The notes below the pieces were generated by a model. That model ran no database searches, was not told the origin of the DNA, and was given only the letters and a program-made list of their open reading frames with translations. From Bacteroidia bacterium (lineage in GTDB: Bacteria > Bacteroidota > Bacteroidia > NS11-12g > UBA9320), in NCBI GenBank assembly GCA_020053795.1, contig JAGVMN010000021.1, positions 41,189 to 105,188 of the forward strand: 64,000 nt of DNA, written 5' to 3'. The position numbers and the translations under genes are program-made. Below are positions 26,850-37,392 of this stretch, piece after piece. Position 1 is the stretch's first letter. The number at the start of each line of letters is the position of its first letter.

Positions 26850-27842
26850 TTATTCATCTTCCAGGTTGTATCTTAATACATCCATCCCAAAATTCAATCC
26901 TTTGTCTCTGACAAACTCTTCCAATTCCGTCAGTGATTTTTTACCAAAATTTCTGAATTTCAAAAGATCATCAATATTAAAAGCAACCAAATCTCCAAGT
27001 GTTCTGATTTCCGCAGCTTTGAGGCAATTATACGCCCTTACCGAAAGATCAAGATCAGCCAGTGATGTTTTGAGCAACTTCCTCATGTGAAGGATGTTTT
27101 CATCCACCTCTGCCGTTTTTGGCTTCACCTGACTGTCAAGTAAAATACTCTCATCAGAGAACAACACGAGGTGTTGAATCATGATTTTAGCAGCTTCCTT
27201 CAAAGCTTCTTCAGGATGTATAGATCCGTCGGTTTTTACTTCGAAGATCAGTTTTTCGTAGTCCGTTCTTTGCTCAACCCTGAAATCTTCAACTTTGAAT
27301 TTCACATTCTTTATTGGCGTATAAATGGAGTCAATCGGAATCAAACCAATTGGGGCATCATTCGGCATATTTTCATCTGCCGGAACATATCCTCGGCCTT
27401 TCTCAACACTCATTTCAATTTCCAAGTTAACATAAGGCTCCATGTTACAGATAACCAAATCGGGATTCAAAATGTCGAACGAACTGGTGAAGCGACTGAT
27501 ATCGCCTGCGGTAAAATGCTCTTTCCCTTTGACATTTACAAAGATTTTCTCCCCTTCATTGGAGTCAATTACCTTCTTGAACCTAACCTGTTTCAGGTTA
27601 AGGATGATCTCAGTAACATCTTCAATAATTCCTTTGATGTTGCTGAATTCATGATCTACACCTGTTATTCGGATGGTAGTAATTGCATATCCTTCCAATG
27701 AAGACAACAATACCCGACGCATCGCGTTACCGATTGTAATACCGTAGCCCTTTTCAAGAGGGCTGAATTCAAAAAGACCGTAGTTGTTGGTCTCTTTATG
27801 CATGATTACCTTGTCGGGCTTCTGAAAATTCAGTATGGCCAT
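26850..27842 (-). CDS. rpoA: RNA polymerase alpha subunit
   Basis: Assembles the beta/beta' subunits and contacts UP elements and activators. The N-terminal domain (1-230) has [20 protein letters not shown] (dimer and beta contact); the C-terminal domain (about 250-320) shows the helix-hairpin-helix stretch [20 protein letters not shown]. 330 residues is typical. Position after rpsD and before rplQ is the standard alpha-operon order. Confidence 0.98.
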   Translation of the reverse strand: MAILNFQKPDKVIMHKETNNYGLFEFSPLEKGYGITIGNAMRRVLLSSLEGYAITTIRITGVDHEFSNIKGIIEDVTEIILNLKQVRFKKVIDSNEGEKIFVNVKGKEHFTAGDISRFTSSFDILNPDLVICNMEPYVNLEIEMSVEKGRGYVPADENMPNDAPIGLIPIDSIYTPIKNVKFKVEDFRVEQRTDYEKLIFEVKTDGSIHPEEALKEAAKIMIQHLVLFSDESILLDSQVKPKTAEVDENILHMRKLLKTSLADLDLSVRAYNCLKAAEIRTLGDLVAFNIDDLLKFRNFGKKSLTELEEFVRDKGLNFGMDVLRYNLEDE

Positions 27843-27861
27843 ATTTTACAGTTTATTTGGA

Positions 27862-28464
27862 TTATTTAGAGTAAAGTTCTACAATCAGTTGTTCTTTTAT
27901 TTTTTCGGGAATCTCATCCCGCTCAGGGTAGGTAAGAAATGTTCCTTTGCTTTCGCCGGCATTCCAATCCAACCAGCTAAATGGTTTTCTTCTTGACAAT
28001 GCATTTGTAATTGCCTCCATTGATTTTGATTTTTCGCGAACCTCCACAACATCACCGGGTTTTAAGTGATAGGAAGGTATATTGACAACCTCTCCATTCA
28101 CTTTAATATGTTTGTGTCCGACCAATTGACGGGCAGCACTTCTGGTTTTTCCAATTCCCAACCTGAAAACAGTATTGTCCAATCTGGCTTCAAGAAGTTT
28201 TAATAAGTTCTCACCAGTAATACCGTGTCTTTTAGCAGCTTTCTCAAACAAATTGGCAAATTGCTTTTCAAGCAATCCATACGTGTACTTCGCCTTTTGC
28301 TTTTCCATCAACTGAATAGAATACTCAGACTTTTTACCTCTTTTTCTTGAATTACCATGCATCCCCGGTGGGTAATTCTTTTTGTCCAAAGCTTTATCAG
28401 GACCAAAAATTGGTTCTTTAAACTTTCTTGCGATCTTGGATTTCGGACCTCTGTATCTTGCCAT
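27862..28464 (-). CDS. rpsD: 30S ribosomal protein S4
   Basis: Primary 16S rRNA-binding assembly protein, and in many bacteria a translational repressor of its operon. It shows the N-terminal segment [20 protein letters not shown] without the zinc-binding Cys set of some S4 forms, and the S4 RNA-binding domain [20 protein letters not shown]. 200 residues. It sits 19 bases before rpoA. Confidence 0.98.
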   Translation of the reverse strand: MARYRGPKSKIARKFKEPIFGPDKALDKKNYPPGMHGNSRKRGKKSEYSIQLMEKQKAKYTYGLLEKQFANLFEKAAKRHGITGENLLKLLEARLDNTVFRLGIGKTRSAARQLVGHKHIKVNGEVVNIPSYHLKPGDVVEVREKSKSMEAITNALSRRKPFSWLDWNAGESKGTFLTYPERDEIPEKIKEQLIVELYSK

Positions 28465-28485
28465 TTAACCTGCTTTTCTTTTTAA

Positions 28486-28875
28486 TTAAACTCTTCTTTT
28501 CTTTGGTGGGCGACAGCCATTGTGAGGCATTGGTGTAATATCTCTGATAGACATCACTTCAATTCCGGCCGCTTGCAATGTCCTGATTGCCGATTCGCGG
28601 CCTGACCCTGGACCTTTAACAAATACATCCACCTTTTTTAAACCCAAATCGGCAGCCACTTTTCCACAATCCATGCTTGCTGTTTGTGCAGCATATGGTG
28701 TGTTTTTTTTACTTCCTCTGAATCCCATTTTTCCGGCACTGCTCCATGAAATAACCTGTCCGCTGCTGTTTGTAATGGATATAATAATGTTGTTGAACGA
28801 TGCAGTGATGTGAACCTCACCAGCTGCCTCAACGACAACTTTTCTCTTTTTTGCAACCTTTTTAGTCGTGGCCAT
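28486..28875 (-). CDS. rpsK: 30S ribosomal protein S11
   Basis: Platform protein of the small subunit near the E site. The basic N-terminus ([16 protein letters not shown]), [20 protein letters not shown] and the C-terminal [18 protein letters not shown] are diagnostic. 129 residues. It starts 10 bases after rpsM. Confidence 0.98.
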   Translation of the reverse strand: MATTKKVAKKRKVVVEAAGEVHITASFNNIIISITNSSGQVISWSSAGKMGFRGSKKNTPYAAQTASMDCGKVAADLGLKKVDVFVKGPGSGRESAIRTLQAAGIEVMSIRDITPMPHNGCRPPKKRRV

Positions 28876-28885
28876 TCTATCTCAA

Positions 28886-29266
28886 TTATTTCTTGGTAGC
28901 TTTCTTTTTATTGGCAATTGTCTTCCGTTTGCCTTTTCTGGTACGGCAATTATTTTTGGTTCTTTGACCACGGCAAGGCAAACCCTTACGATGTCTAAGA
29001 CCCCTGTAACAACCGATATCCATAAGGCGTTTGATATTCAGTTGAACTTCAGAACGAAGTTCTCCTTCCACCTTAAGACTCTCGGTAATGAATTTTCTGA
29101 TATGGGTCAATTCGTCATCGTCCCAATCCTGAACTTTTTTGTTTACATCAACATTAGACTGCTTTAAAATAGCAGCAGCCTTTGAGTGGCCAATACCATA
29201 GATGTAAGTAAGGCCAATGACGCCTCTCTTATTCCTCGGAAGATCAATACCTGCAATCCTTGCCAT
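28886..29266 (-). CDS. rpsM: 30S ribosomal protein S13
   Basis: Head protein that contacts tRNA and 23S rRNA (bridge B1). [20 protein letters not shown] at the start and [20 protein letters not shown] near the end are family hallmarks. 126 residues with a Lys-rich tail (KKATKK). Confidence 0.98.
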   Translation of the reverse strand: MARIAGIDLPRNKRGVIGLTYIYGIGHSKAAAILKQSNVDVNKKVQDWDDDELTHIRKFITESLKVEGELRSEVQLNIKRLMDIGCYRGLRHRKGLPCRGQRTKNNCRTRKGKRKTIANKKKATKK

Positions 29267-29272
29267 AATCTA

Positions 29273-29389
29273 TTATCCTTGTCTTTGTTTAAATTTTGGA
29301 TTCTTTTTGTTGATCACATACAACTTACCGTTTCTGCGAACAATTTTGCAGTCGGCACTTCTCTTCTTAATAGATGCTGTTACTTTCAT
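29273..29389 (-). CDS. rpmJ: 50S ribosomal protein L36 (zinc-free form)
   Basis: A 38-residue protein: [20 protein letters not shown], then [18 protein letters not shown]. The usual L36 zinc ligands (three Cys, one His) are reduced to a single Cys, so this is the non-zinc form, as usual for Bacteroidota. It lies between infA (4-base gap) and rpsM (6-base gap), the standard position. Confidence 0.95.
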   Translation of the reverse strand: MKVTASIKKRSADCKIVRRNGKLYVINKKNPKFKQRQG

Positions 29390-29393
29390 CTCG

Positions 29394-29612
29394 TTATTTA
29401 TATCTGTAAGTTATTCTTCCGCGGCTCAAATCGTAGGGAGACATCTCCACTGACACCTTATCACCCGGAAGTATTTTAATATAATGCATTCTCATTTTCC
29501 CAGAAATGGTCGCTATTATCTGGTGACCATTATTCAACTCAACCCGAAACATAGCATTCGACAAGGCTTCTGAAATCACTCCGTCTTGTTTGATTGCTTG
29601 TTGTTTCGCCAT
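29394..29612 (-). CDS. infA: Translation initiation factor IF-1
   Basis: 72-residue OB-fold factor that blocks the A site during initiation. [20 protein letters not shown] and [20 protein letters not shown] are the typical blocks and [15 protein letters not shown] the C-terminus. A promoter-like box lies about 23-30 bases upstream of the ATG, so it may also be transcribed independently of secY. Confidence 0.97.
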   Translation of the reverse strand: MAKQQAIKQDGVISEALSNAMFRVELNNGHQIIATISGKMRMHYIKILPGDKVSVEMSPYDLSRGRITYRYK

Positions 29613-29634
29613 ATTTTTTTTCTCAAAAGGGCTG

Positions 29635-29642
29635 CAAAAATA
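29635..29642 (-). promoter_or_regulatory. Internal -7 promoter element before infA
   Basis: The minus strand reads TATTTTTG followed by CAG, the same TTTTGCAG arrangement seen at the rpsL and secDF promoters. No good -33 TTTG at about 20 bases. It is a possible internal promoter for infA-rpmJ-rpsM-rpsK-rpsD-rpoA-rplQ, in the 61-base gap that is unusually wide for this operon. Confidence 0.4.
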
Positions 29643-29673
29643 ATATTAAATGCGGTTATTTCCTACTCTCTTT

Positions 29674-31023
29674 TTAAGTCATTCCTGCCCCGGTTGAACT
29701 CCGTCCTTTTATTCTACCCGTCTTCATCAGTCCGTCATAATGCCTCATTAATAAATGACTTTCTATCTGCTGCAACGTATCCAAAACAACTCCGACTAAG
29801 ATCAATAAAGATGTTCCTCCGTAAAATTGGGCAAACTGATCATTGACTCCGAGAAGAATAGCTATAGCAGGGAAAATGGCAACAAACCCAAGGAAGATAG
29901 CTCCCGGAAGTGTGATTCTGGACATCACCGTATCAATAAAATCGGCTGTCTTTTTTCCAGGCTTAACCCCGGGAACAAAGCCACCGTTGCGTTTTAATTC
30001 CTCGGCAACCTGACTTGGATTAATAGTAATCGCTGTATAGAAATAGGTGAACAATACGATCATCAGAAAAAAGGTGATATTGTAGGCCCATGAGGTATAA
30101 TCAACAAAACCCATAAAAAAGTCTCTCAGGCCGCCTGATTCTGGAAATAATCCGGCAATGGAAGATGGAATAAACATCAATGCCTGAGCAAAAATAATGG
30201 GCATTACACCGGCCGCATTCACTTTCAACGGCAAGTATTGGCGAACACCACCGTACTGTTTGTTGCCTACAATTCTCTTCGCATATTGAACAGGTATTTT
30301 TCTGGTACCCTGAACAAGAAGTATAACCGACATAATAACTGCGATCCAAAACGCCATTTCAACCAGAAAGATAATAGGGCCTCCGTTTCCGGCCAAACGA
30401 CTTTGCAATTCCGCAAGAATAGAAAATGGCAGTCTGGAAATAATTCCGACCATAATGATTAACGAAATTCCATTCCCCAAACCTCTGTCCGTAATTCTCT
30501 CACCCAACCATAAAGTGAACATGGTACCTGCCAACAAAACCAGCACCGCAGAGATCATAAATAACGACAGTGGCATTGAGGTGATCAACGTATCCGGATG
30601 GGTAGTTTTGAAATTAACAATATAACTGACGGCCTGAACGGTAGTGATGGCTATGGTAAGATACCTCGTAATCTGGTTAATTTTTCTTCTGCCGTCTTCC
30701 CCTTCTTTTTGCATTTTTTGAAATGTAGGTACGGCCATGGTTAAAAGTTGAACCACAATAGAAGCAGAGATATAAGGCATAATACCAAGAGCAAAAACAG
30801 AAGCTCTTTCGAAAGCACCTCCGGAAAATGTATTGATTAATCCCAGAAGTCCTTCCATGTTCTTGCCTGCATTGGCTGCTGCCAACGCAACCGGATCAAT
30901 ACCCGGAAGTACGATAAATGTACCAACCCTGTAAACCAGCAAAAGAAGCAAGGTGTTGATTATCCTCACCCGCAGGTCTTCAATACTGAATATGTTCTTT
31001 ATGGTTTGTATTATTTTCTTCAT
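29674..31023 (-). CDS. secY: Preprotein translocase subunit SecY
   Basis: Channel-forming subunit of the Sec translocon. About ten hydrophobic segments can be counted. Family motifs: IINTLLLLLVYRVGTFIVLP at TM1, GLGNGISLIIMVGIISRLP in the middle, and PSQVAEELKRNGGFVPGVKP in the cytoplasmic loop before TM8. 449 residues. It lies in the spc section between rplO and infA; neither adk nor map is present after it, unlike E. coli-type or Bacillus-type operons. Confidence 0.98.
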   Translation of the reverse strand: MKKIIQTIKNIFSIEDLRVRIINTLLLLLVYRVGTFIVLPGIDPVALAAANAGKNMEGLLGLINTFSGGAFERASVFALGIMPYISASIVVQLLTMAVPTFQKMQKEGEDGRRKINQITRYLTIAITTVQAVSYIVNFKTTHPDTLITSMPLSLFMISAVLVLLAGTMFTLWLGERITDRGLGNGISLIIMVGIISRLPFSILAELQSRLAGNGGPIIFLVEMAFWIAVIMSVILLVQGTRKIPVQYAKRIVGNKQYGGVRQYLPLKVNAAGVMPIIFAQALMFIPSSIAGLFPESGGLRDFFMGFVDYTSWAYNITFFLMIVLFTYFYTAITINPSQVAEELKRNGGFVPGVKPGKKTADFIDTVMSRITLPGAIFLGFVAIFPAIAILLGVNDQFAQFYGGTSLLILVGVVLDTLQQIESHLLMRHYDGLMKTGRIKGRSSTGAGMT

Positions 31024-31030
31024 GGGCTAA

Positions 31031-31477
31031 TCAGATTGTTTCGGCTGTCCCTCCGGCATTAACAATGGCTTCTGAAGCTTTGGTCGAATAACCGTTAACT
31101 TTCACTGTAAGTTTGGAGGTCAAGGTTCCATACCCTAAGATTTTGACTTTATCTGTTTTCGAAATGATTCCTACCTTGTGCAAGCCTTCCAAATCAATGG
31201 TCGTCAATTTGAACTTGTCTGAAATTTCCTGTAAACGAGTCAGGTTTAGTGGTGCATACTCCACTCTGAAAGGGTTTTTGAATCCGTGCTTAGGCATTCT
31301 TCTCTGAAGTGGCATTTGACCACCTTCAAATCCGACTTTTTTACTATAGCCTGTTCTGGATTGAGCACCCTTATGTCCTTTGGTAGAAGTACCACCTCTC
31401 CCTGAACCTTGACCGCGACCAATTCTTTTACCACTTGTTATTGAACCTTGAGCAGGTTTAAGATTATTTAAATTCAT
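31031..31477 (-). CDS. rplO: 50S ribosomal protein L15
   Basis: Large-subunit assembly protein. The Gly/Arg-rich N-terminal extension that runs into rRNA is clear (GKRIGRGQGSGRGGTSTKGH), followed by GFEGGQMPLQRRMPKHGFKN. 148 residues. It starts 4 bases after rpmD. Confidence 0.98.
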   Translation of the reverse strand: MNLNNLKPAQGSITSGKRIGRGQGSGRGGTSTKGHKGAQSRTGYSKKVGFEGGQMPLQRRMPKHGFKNPFRVEYAPLNLTRLQEISDKFKLTTIDLEGLHKVGIISKTDKVKILGYGTLTSKLTVKVNGYSTKASEAIVNAGGTAETI

Positions 31478-31481
31478 GTGA

Positions 31482-31661
31482 TCAGATGTTTTCGACTTTT
31501 ACCAAATGTTTCACCTTATCCACCATTCCTGCTATGGAAGGTGAATGATCAAATTCGCGACTGGAGTTCATTTTTCTCAACCCAAGTGCCTCCATGATGT
31601 TCACTTGTTTTGGAAGCTTTTTCAGGGTACTTCTTGTCTTGGTTACTCTTATCCTTGTCAT
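31482..31661 (-). CDS. rpmD: 50S ribosomal protein L30
   Basis: The 59-residue product from ATG 31659-31661 (MTRIRVTKTRSTLKKLPKQV) is the normal L30 length. In-frame ATGs further upstream (31673 and 31694) would overlap the end of rpsE and add a non-family N-terminus, so I reject them, though ATG 31671-31673 overlaps the rpsE stop and could also serve. SREFDHSPSIAGMVDKVKHL is the conserved C-terminal part. Confidence 0.93.
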   Translation of the reverse strand: MTRIRVTKTRSTLKKLPKQVNIMEALGLRKMNSSREFDHSPSIAGMVDKVKHLVKVENI

Positions 31662-31665
31662 TTTC

Positions 31666-32184
31666 TTATCCATTAAAAACTGTTCTGAGGTCAATGCCTC
31701 TTTGTTCTGCTATAGTGTATGGATCGCGTAATTTTGATAACGCATCCAAGGTAGCCTTCACCACATTGTGCGGGTTTGAAGATCCCTTTGATTTTGCCAA
31801 TACATCATGTACTCCGGCACTTTCAAGAACAGCACGCATGGCTCCACCGGCAATTACACCGGTACCATGAGAAGCAGGTTTGATGAACACGTAACCACCG
31901 CCAAACTTGCCGTATTGATCATGTGGTACTGTACTGTTGATAATCGGAACCTTTATCAGATTCTTTTTTGCATCTTCAATCCCTTTTTGTATAGCATCTG
32001 TAACCTCGCCGGCCTTGCCCAAGCCGTGTCCCACGATGCCGTTTCCATCTCCTACAACAATCAATGCAGTAAAGCTGAAAGTTCTTCCCCCTTTGGTAAC
32101 CTTTGCCACACGCTGTATATTCACTACCGTTTCCTTAAGTTCTATATCGGTGGTCCTTATTCTCTTTAATATTTCCGTTGCCAT
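31666..32184 (-). CDS. rpsE: 30S ribosomal protein S5
   Basis: Small-subunit protein at the mRNA entry and decoding region. It has the N-terminal dsRNA-binding-like part ([20 protein letters not shown]) and the central [40 protein letters not shown] is the C-terminal domain. 172 residues. Confidence 0.98.
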   Translation of the reverse strand: MATEILKRIRTTDIELKETVVNIQRVAKVTKGGRTFSFTALIVVGDGNGIVGHGLGKAGEVTDAIQKGIEDAKKNLIKVPIINSTVPHDQYGKFGGGYVFIKPASHGTGVIAGGAMRAVLESAGVHDVLAKSKGSSNPHNVVKATLDALSKLRDPYTIAEQRGIDLRTVFNG

Positions 32185-32189
32185 AATTT

Positions 32190-32546
32190 TTAAAATTTCA
32201 ATCCTCCCTCACGTGCTCCTTCGGCCAGATTTTTCACTCTGCCATGATATAAATATCCGTTGCGGTCAAATACAATTTTTTCGATGCCATTGGCCACAGC
32301 ATTTTGGCCGATAATCTTTCCAACCTCAAAGGCTTTGCCCGATTTGTTAACTTTCATTCCTTCTACTTCGGGCAAATGAGAAGAGGTTGCCAGCAAGGTA
32401 GCTCCTTTATCATCATCAATTAGTTGACAATAAATATGCGAATTGCTTCTAAAGACAGACAACCTTGGCATTTCTGCTGTTCCCTTTATCCTCTTTCTTA
32501 CTCTTTGTTTAACCTTTATTCTTCGTATGCTTTTTAGATTTATCAT
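32190..32546 (-). CDS. rplR: 50S ribosomal protein L18
   Basis: 5S rRNA-binding protein. [20 protein letters not shown] and [28 protein letters not shown] C-terminus ([14 protein letters not shown]) are diagnostic. 118 residues. It lies 5 bases before rpsE. Confidence 0.98.
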   Translation of the reverse strand: MINLKSIRRIKVKQRVRKRIKGTAEMPRLSVFRSNSHIYCQLIDDDKGATLLATSSHLPEVEGMKVNKSGKAFEVGKIIGQNAVANGIEKIVFDRNGYLYHGRVKNLAEGAREGGLKF

Positions 32547-32564
32547 GCTTCAATTTCTTTATAC

Positions 32565-33116
32565 CTATTTAGAGGCTGATTTACCAGCTTTCTTTCTTAA
32601 CACCTCTCCGGTAAACTTAATACCCTTTCCTTTATACGGTTCCGGTTTCCTTAGTGATCTGATTTTGGCAGCCACCTGTCCTATTAGTTGTTTGTCTATA
32701 CACTCCAGAATGATGGTTGGGTTCTTTCCTTTCACAGACTCAGTGGTGATTTTAACTTCTTTTGGAATCTGTAGATATATGTTGTGAGAAAATCCAAGAT
32801 TCAGTTCAAGAATTTGATCTTTGGCCTCCGCCTTATAACCTACACCTACCAATTCCTGCTGAATTTTGTAACCATCTGTTACACCAACAACCATATTACT
32901 TATTATCGATCTGTATAGACCGTGTTTTGCCTTGTGATCTTTTTGCTCGGTGGCTCGGTTCAGAACAATACTACCGTCTAATATTGCAATCGATATTGCC
33001 CTATCCACTTTTTCTGACAAGGTTCCCTTTGGTCCTTTAACGCTCACAATACCATTCTCAAACGTCATTTCAACTCCCTTGGGCAATGGTATCGGGTTTT
33101 TTCCTATTCTGGACAT
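32565..33116 (-). CDS. rplF: 50S ribosomal protein L6
   Basis: Protein near the factor-binding region of the large subunit. Start chosen at ATG 33114-33116 (MSRIGKNPIPLPKGVEM), the family-typical N-terminus, rather than the ATG at 33146 that overlaps rpsH. EPYKGKGIKFTGEVLRKKAG at the C-terminus is the L6 signature. 183 residues. Confidence 0.97.
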   Translation of the reverse strand: MSRIGKNPIPLPKGVEMTFENGIVSVKGPKGTLSEKVDRAISIAILDGSIVLNRATEQKDHKAKHGLYRSIISNMVVGVTDGYKIQQELVGVGYKAEAKDQILELNLGFSHNIYLQIPKEVKITTESVKGKNPTIILECIDKQLIGQVAAKIRSLRKPEPYKGKGIKFTGEVLRKKAGKSASK

Positions 33117-33130
33117 TTTCTTAAATAAAT

Positions 33131-33526
33131 TTATGATACGTAACAAATCACTTCACCGCCAATATTCAACTTTCTCGCCTCCTTGTCTGTCATCACACCC
33201 TGCGATGTAGTTAAAATCGCTATACCTAATCCGTTGATTACTTTTGGCAGCTTCTTTGCGTGAGCATATTTTCTCAATCCCGGTTTACTGATGCGGGTAA
33301 CTTCCCTGATGGCCGGTACTTTAGTCAAAGGGTGATATTTCAAAGCAATCTTTATGGTTCCCTGTGGCCCCTCATCCTCAAACTTGTAATTCAATATATA
33401 TCCTTTTTCGAAAAGCACTTTTGTTACCGCTTTCTTCATATTGGAAGCCGGAACCTCTACTATTCGATGATTGGCCTTGATGGCATTTCGAACTCTGGTT
33501 AAATAATCTGCTATTGGATCTGTCAT
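33131..33526 (-). CDS. rpsH: 30S ribosomal protein S8
   Basis: 16S rRNA central-domain binder and, in E. coli, spc-operon repressor. [20 protein letters not shown] at the start; [20 protein letters not shown] near the end is the S8 signature region. 131 residues. Confidence 0.98.
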   Translation of the reverse strand: MTDPIADYLTRVRNAIKANHRIVEVPASNMKKAVTKVLFEKGYILNYKFEDEGPQGTIKIALKYHPLTKVPAIREVTRISKPGLRKYAHAKKLPKVINGLGIAILTTSQGVMTDKEARKLNIGGEVICYVS

Positions 33527-33548
33527 TTTCGTCTTATATTTTTTGATA

Positions 33549-33818
33549 CTACCAACTTGCCTTTGTTACACCCGGTATTTTCCCGTCTGATGCCATCTGG
33601 CGAAATTGATTGCGGCACAATCCGAATTCCCTGATGTATCCTCTCGGACGCCCTGTCAAGGCACAACGGTTTCTTAACCTCACTGGAGAAGCATTTCTTG
33701 GTAATTTCTGAAGTCCTTCGAAATCTCCTTCTGCTTTCATTTTTGCTCTTTTATCGGCATACCTCGCTACTGTCTTTTCTCTGTTACGTTGGCGGGCTTT
33801 TAATGATTCTTTTGCCAT
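33549..33818 (-). CDS. rpsN: 30S ribosomal protein S14 (zinc-free form)
   Basis: 89-residue long-form S14 lacking the CxxC pairs of the short zinc form; the core reads [20 protein letters not shown]. It starts four bases before the rplE stop region in the standard L5-S14-S8 order. Confidence 0.97.
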   Translation of the reverse strand: MAKESLKARQRNREKTVARYADKRAKMKAEGDFEGLQKLPRNASPVRLRNRCALTGRPRGYIREFGLCRNQFRQMASDGKIPGVTKASW

Positions 33819-33822
33819 AATC

Positions 33823-34374
33823 TTAATTCTGATTTTTAAATGGTAGTCCGAGTTCTTTTAACAGGCTAAGGCATTCCAAATCGTTTTCCGCAGTGGTCAC
33901 GAATGTAATGTCCATCCCATTGATCCTGGTTACTTTGTCAAGGTCTATCTCGGCAAATACAATTTGCTCTGTTACACCCATCGTATAGTTTCCTCTTCCA
34001 TCGAAACCTTTGTCACTTATTCCCTGAAAATCCCTTACCCGCGGCAAGGCAACCGAAATGAAGCGATCCAGAAATTCATACATTTGGTCTCCTCTGAGCG
34101 TAACTTTGCATCCTATAGGCATATTCTCACGGAGTTTAAAATTTGAAACCGCCTTTCTTGAAATAGTCGGTACAGCTTTCTGACCTGCAATTAGTGTCAT
34201 TTCCTTAACTGCCTGGTCAACCATTTTCTTGTCTGAGACTCCGGCACCTACCCCCTGATTCAAACATATTTTGGTCAGTCTTGGAATTTCCATGACATTT
34301 TTATATTGATGCTTCTCCCTGAGGGCTTGAATCACCTGATTGTTGTATTTTTCTTTTAACCGCGGTGTGTACAT
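33823..34374 (-). CDS. rplE: 50S ribosomal protein L5
   Basis: 5S rRNA-binding protein. The open frame extends to 34449 inside rplX, but ATG 34372-34374 ([18 protein letters not shown]) lies four bases after rplX and matches the family start, giving 183 residues. [20 protein letters not shown] and [20 protein letters not shown] are typical. Confidence 0.97.
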   Translation of the reverse strand: MYTPRLKEKYNNQVIQALREKHQYKNVMEIPRLTKICLNQGVGAGVSDKKMVDQAVKEMTLIAGQKAVPTISRKAVSNFKLRENMPIGCKVTLRGDQMYEFLDRFISVALPRVRDFQGISDKGFDGRGNYTMGVTEQIVFAEIDLDKVTRINGMDITFVTTAENDLECLSLLKELGLPFKNQN

Positions 34375-34378
34375 ATAC

Positions 34379-34714
34379 TTACTTAATAAATTCTCCCGAC
34401 TTTTTTGAATACCGCTGAAGTCTTCCTTCATCGTTTCTTCTTCGTCCAACTCTGGTTGCTTCTCCTGCAGACATCAACATGATCTTGCTGATATTCAAAG
34501 GGGCCTCAATTTTCACAATCGAACCATTTGGATTTTCAGCATCTGGCTTGCGGTGTTTGGTTACCATATTTACGCCTTCAACAATCGCCTTTCTTTCGGT
34601 TACTTTAACCATCAATATTTTTCCTGTTTTACCCTTGTCGTCTCCGCTGAGTACCTTTACTGTATCTCCTTTTTTGACATGGAGTTTCGGTATTTTATTA
34701 AATTTTCTTTCCAT
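34379..34714 (-). CDS. rplX: 50S ribosomal protein L24
   Basis: Assembly-initiating large-subunit protein with a KOW motif ([20 protein letters not shown]). 111 residues. It lies 3 bases after rplN. Confidence 0.97.
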   Translation of the reverse strand: MERKFNKIPKLHVKKGDTVKVLSGDDKGKTGKILMVKVTERKAIVEGVNMVTKHRKPDAENPNGSIVKIEAPLNISKIMLMSAGEATRVGRRRNDEGRLQRYSKKSGEFIK

Positions 34715-34717
34715 TGC

Positions 34718-35086
34718 TTATAATACTTCCGGTGCCAAAGACACGATTTTCATAAACTGCTTATCTCTCAATTCGCGGGCAACAGGTCCGAAAATACGGG
34801 TGCCTCTTGGTTCATCTGTGGTGCTGAGTAAAACACAAGAATTATCATCAAACCGAATATATGATCCGTCGGCCCGGCGAAATTCCTTCCTGGTTCTTAC
34901 AACAACTGCTCTGGATACAGCCCCCTTTTTAATATTGGCATTTGGCAAGGCAGCTTTAACCGTGACCACAATTTTATCGCCAACTCTTGCGTATTTTTTG
35001 CCGGTACCTCCCAGTACACGGATGCAAAGTACTTCTTTTGCTCCGCTGTTATCTGCAACTCTTAATCTCGATTCCTGCTGTATCAT
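34718..35086 (-). CDS. rplN: 50S ribosomal protein L14
   Basis: Subunit-interface protein contacting L19 and 16S r[23 protein letters not shown] and [20 protein letters not shown] are diagnostic. 122 residues, exactly the usual length. Confidence 0.98.
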   Translation of the reverse strand: MIQQESRLRVADNSGAKEVLCIRVLGGTGKKYARVGDKIVVTVKAALPNANIKKGAVSRAVVVRTRKEFRRADGSYIRFDDNSCVLLSTTDEPRGTRIFGPVARELRDKQFMKIVSLAPEVL

Positions 35087-35087
35087 T

Positions 35088-35345
35088 TTATTTGGCCTTT
35101 TCTACTACTTCTATCAATCTCCAACGCTTCATCTTACTTAGCGGACGGGTCTCCATAATGCGGACAACGTCATTAATGGTGCATTCATTCTTTTCATCGT
35201 GAGCCACAAACTTGGAAGTCATTTTAACAAACTTTCCGTATTTGGGGTGTTTCTTTTTCCGCTCAACTTTCACCACAATGGTTTTATCCATTTTGTTGCT
35301 CGTTACGGTACCGGTTATTTCCTTACGTGCGTTTCTGTCTTCCAT
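35088..35345 (-). CDS. rpsQ: 30S ribosomal protein S17
   Basis: OB-fold 16S rRNA binder. [20 protein letters not shown] and [20 protein letters not shown] are typical. 85 residues. Its ATG shares one base with the rpmC stop (TAATG). Confidence 0.98.
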   Translation of the reverse strand: MEDRNARKEITGTVTSNKMDKTIVVKVERKKKHPKYGKFVKMTSKFVAHDEKNECTINDVVRIMETRPLSKMKRWRLIEVVEKAK

Positions 35346-35554
35346 TAGTTGCTTTGTCCTTTTGCTAATTTTCGCCTTCTGGTCATTTCTGTCAAGTATC
35401 TCGCCACCATCTTTTTCGAAGCAGATATTTTCTGAGGATTCTCGATAGGTGAAACCGCATGACCAAATTTTAATTTTTGCAATTGAACTCTTTCGTCACG
35501 CAAATTGTCGTGAAGATCTTTATTGCTCAATTGCATGATATCCATATTATCCAT
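35345..35554 (-). CDS. rpmC: 50S ribosomal protein L29
   Basis: Small two-helix protein at the exit tunnel. The core is [20 protein letters not shown] and [15 protein letters not shown]. Three in-frame Met codons at positions 1, 4 and 7 make the exact start uncertain; 69 residues from the first. Confidence 0.95.
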   Translation of the reverse strand: MDNMDIMQLSNKDLHDNLRDERVQLQKLKFGHAVSPIENPQKISASKKMVARYLTEMTRRRKLAKGQSN

Positions 35555-35556
35555 GA

Positions 35557-35976
35557 TTATTCAGTATAGTCTGGTTTAATAATAAATTTTGTAACTACTG
35601 ACATTTTCTGTCCTGCCAAACGCAAAGCCTCTCTGGCCACTTCTTCATTTACTCCGTCTATTTCGAAAATGATAGTACCGGGTTTTATGACAGCCACCCA
35701 ATACTCAGGAGCTCCTTTTCCTTTTCCCATACGAACTTCTGCCGGCTTTTTTGTAACAGGTTTATCAGGGAAAATCCGTATCCAAACCTGACCTTCGCGT
35801 TTCATATAACGGTTTAGGGCTATTCGGGCAGCTTCTATCTGGCGTGAAGTAATCCATTTTGGTTCTAAGGTTTTAATTCCAAAACTTCCAAACTCCAAAC
35901 GATGACCTCTGGTTGCTAAACCACGGTTACGTCCTTTGTGTTGTTTTCTGAATTTGGTTCTTTTAGGCAATAACAT
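35557..35976 (-). CDS. rplP: 50S ribosomal protein L16
   Basis: A-site region protein. [20 protein letters not shown] at the start and [20 protein letters not shown] are diagnostic. 139 residues; order rpsC-rplP-rpmC is standard. Confidence 0.98.
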   Translation of the reverse strand: MLLPKRTKFRKQHKGRNRGLATRGHRLEFGSFGIKTLEPKWITSRQIEAARIALNRYMKREGQVWIRIFPDKPVTKKPAEVRMGKGKGAPEYWVAVIKPGTIIFEIDGVNEEVAREALRLAGQKMSVVTKFIIKPDYTE

Positions 35977-35988
35977 GACTTTCCTTCT

Positions 35989-36708
35989 TTATTTATTATC
36001 TCTTCTTCTTCTAGTATTGGTCGGACGTTTGCGTTCGACTTTGGATTCTCCACCCATTCCCATATTGATGGAAAGATCGCGTTTTCCAAAAACCTCTCCT
36101 CGAAATACCCATACTTTCACACCTATCTTGCCGTAAACAGTCAATGATTCGCTTAAGGCATAATCTATATCTGCTCTAAAAGTATGCAATGGAATTCTCC
36201 CTTCTTTGTACTGCTCCGATCGAGCCATCTCCGCACCATTCAAACGGCCGGAAACCATAATCTTAATTCCCTGAGCACCCATCCTCATGGTTGAAGCAAT
36301 GGCCATTTTAATGGCTCTTTTGAAAGAAACACGTCCTTCTATTTGCTGGGCAATAGACTCGCCAACAAGTTGTGCGTCTAATTCGGGTCTTTTTATTTCG
36401 AAGATGTTTATCTGAACATCCTTCCTTGATATTTTCTTAATCTCTTCCTTCACCTTGTCCACCTCGGCACCTCCTTTTCCGATAACGATTCCCGGACGGG
36501 CTGTATGAACGGTAATAATAATCCTTTTGAGTGTCCTTTCGATTACAACTTTAGAAATCCCTGCTTTTGGAATTCTAACGGCCAGATATTTTCGGATCTT
36601 TTCATCTTCTACCAATTTCTCGGCAAAGTTGTTTCCTCCGAACCAGTTGGACTCCCATCCTCTGACGATTCCTAATCTTATACCTATCGGGTTAGTTTTT
36701 TGTCCCAT
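35989..36708 (-). CDS. rpsC: 30S ribosomal protein S3
   Basis: mRNA-entry protein with a KH domain ([20 protein letters not shown]). [20 protein letters not shown] is the typical start. 239 residues, with a basic Arg-rich C-terminus ([12 protein letters not shown]). Confidence 0.98.
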   Translation of the reverse strand: MGQKTNPIGIRLGIVRGWESNWFGGNNFAEKLVEDEKIRKYLAVRIPKAGISKVVIERTLKRIIITVHTARPGIVIGKGGAEVDKVKEEIKKISRKDVQINIFEIKRPELDAQLVGESIAQQIEGRVSFKRAIKMAIASTMRMGAQGIKIMVSGRLNGAEMARSEQYKEGRIPLHTFRADIDYALSESLTVYGKIGVKVWVFRGEVFGKRDLSINMGMGGESKVERKRPTNTRRRRDNK

Positions 36709-36722
36709 ATTTCTTTCTGCAA

Positions 36723-37118
36723 TTAATCCTGATTTTCGATTTCTGTTTCCTCAACTGCTTCTCCTGCTGTAGCAAACATACTATCAACTTTCAAAGTAAC
36801 ATGGTTTGATCTTTTTCTCACTCTGTATGCACGTCCCTGAGGTGCCGGCTTCAATCTTTTCAGCACTCTACCCTGATTGACATAAACTTCCTTTACAACA
36901 AGTCCTGCCTCTTCATCAGCCCTGGTTTCGTTTTTTTGCTCCCAATTGGCAATGGCTGACTTTAAAAGTTTCTCAATAAAAAGGGCATAGCCTGCCTTTT
37001 GGTTGAAACGTAAAATACTTAAAGCCATGTCCACTCGCTTTCCGCGAATCTGGTCAACAACCAATCGCATTTTACGAGGTGACATGGGACAATCATTTAA
37101 TCTGGCAACTGCTTCCAT
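36723..37118 (-). CDS. rplV: 50S ribosomal protein L22
   Basis: Exit-tunnel protein. The start at ATG 37116-37118 ([20 protein letters not shown]) follows rpsS by seven bases; the open frame to 37187 overlaps rpsS and is not family-like. [20 protein letters not shown] is the tunnel-loop region. 131 residues, including a 20-residue acidic tail not found in short L22 forms. Confidence 0.97.
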   Translation of the reverse strand: MEAVARLNDCPMSPRKMRLVVDQIRGKRVDMALSILRFNQKAGYALFIEKLLKSAIANWEQKNETRADEEAGLVVKEVYVNQGRVLKRLKPAPQGRAYRVRKRSNHVTLKVDSMFATAGEAVEETEIENQD

Positions 37119-37125
37119 TTTATCT

Positions 37126-37386
37126 TTATTTTGACGGGTGTCCTTTAAATACTCTGGTAGGTGCAAACTCACCCAATTTATGGCCAACCATATTTTCGGT
37201 TACATAGACCGGAATGAATTTATTCCCGTTATGTACGGCAATTGTATGCCCAACAAAATCCGGAGTAATCATTGATCTTCTTGACCAGGTTTTTAACACT
37301 GTTTTCTTTTTTGTTTCATTCATTACAGAAACCTTGCGGTCAAGTTTGAAATCTACAAAAGGTCCTTTTTTTAACGATCTAGCCAT
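37126..37386 (-). CDS. rpsS: 30S ribosomal protein S19
   Basis: Head protein forming an intersubunit bridge. [20 protein letters not shown] and [20 protein letters not shown] are diagnostic. 86 residues. Confidence 0.98.
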   Translation of the reverse strand: MARSLKKGPFVDFKLDRKVSVMNETKKKTVLKTWSRRSMITPDFVGHTIAVHNGNKFIPVYVTENMVGHKLGEFAPTRVFKGHPSK

Positions 37387-37392
37387 ATATCT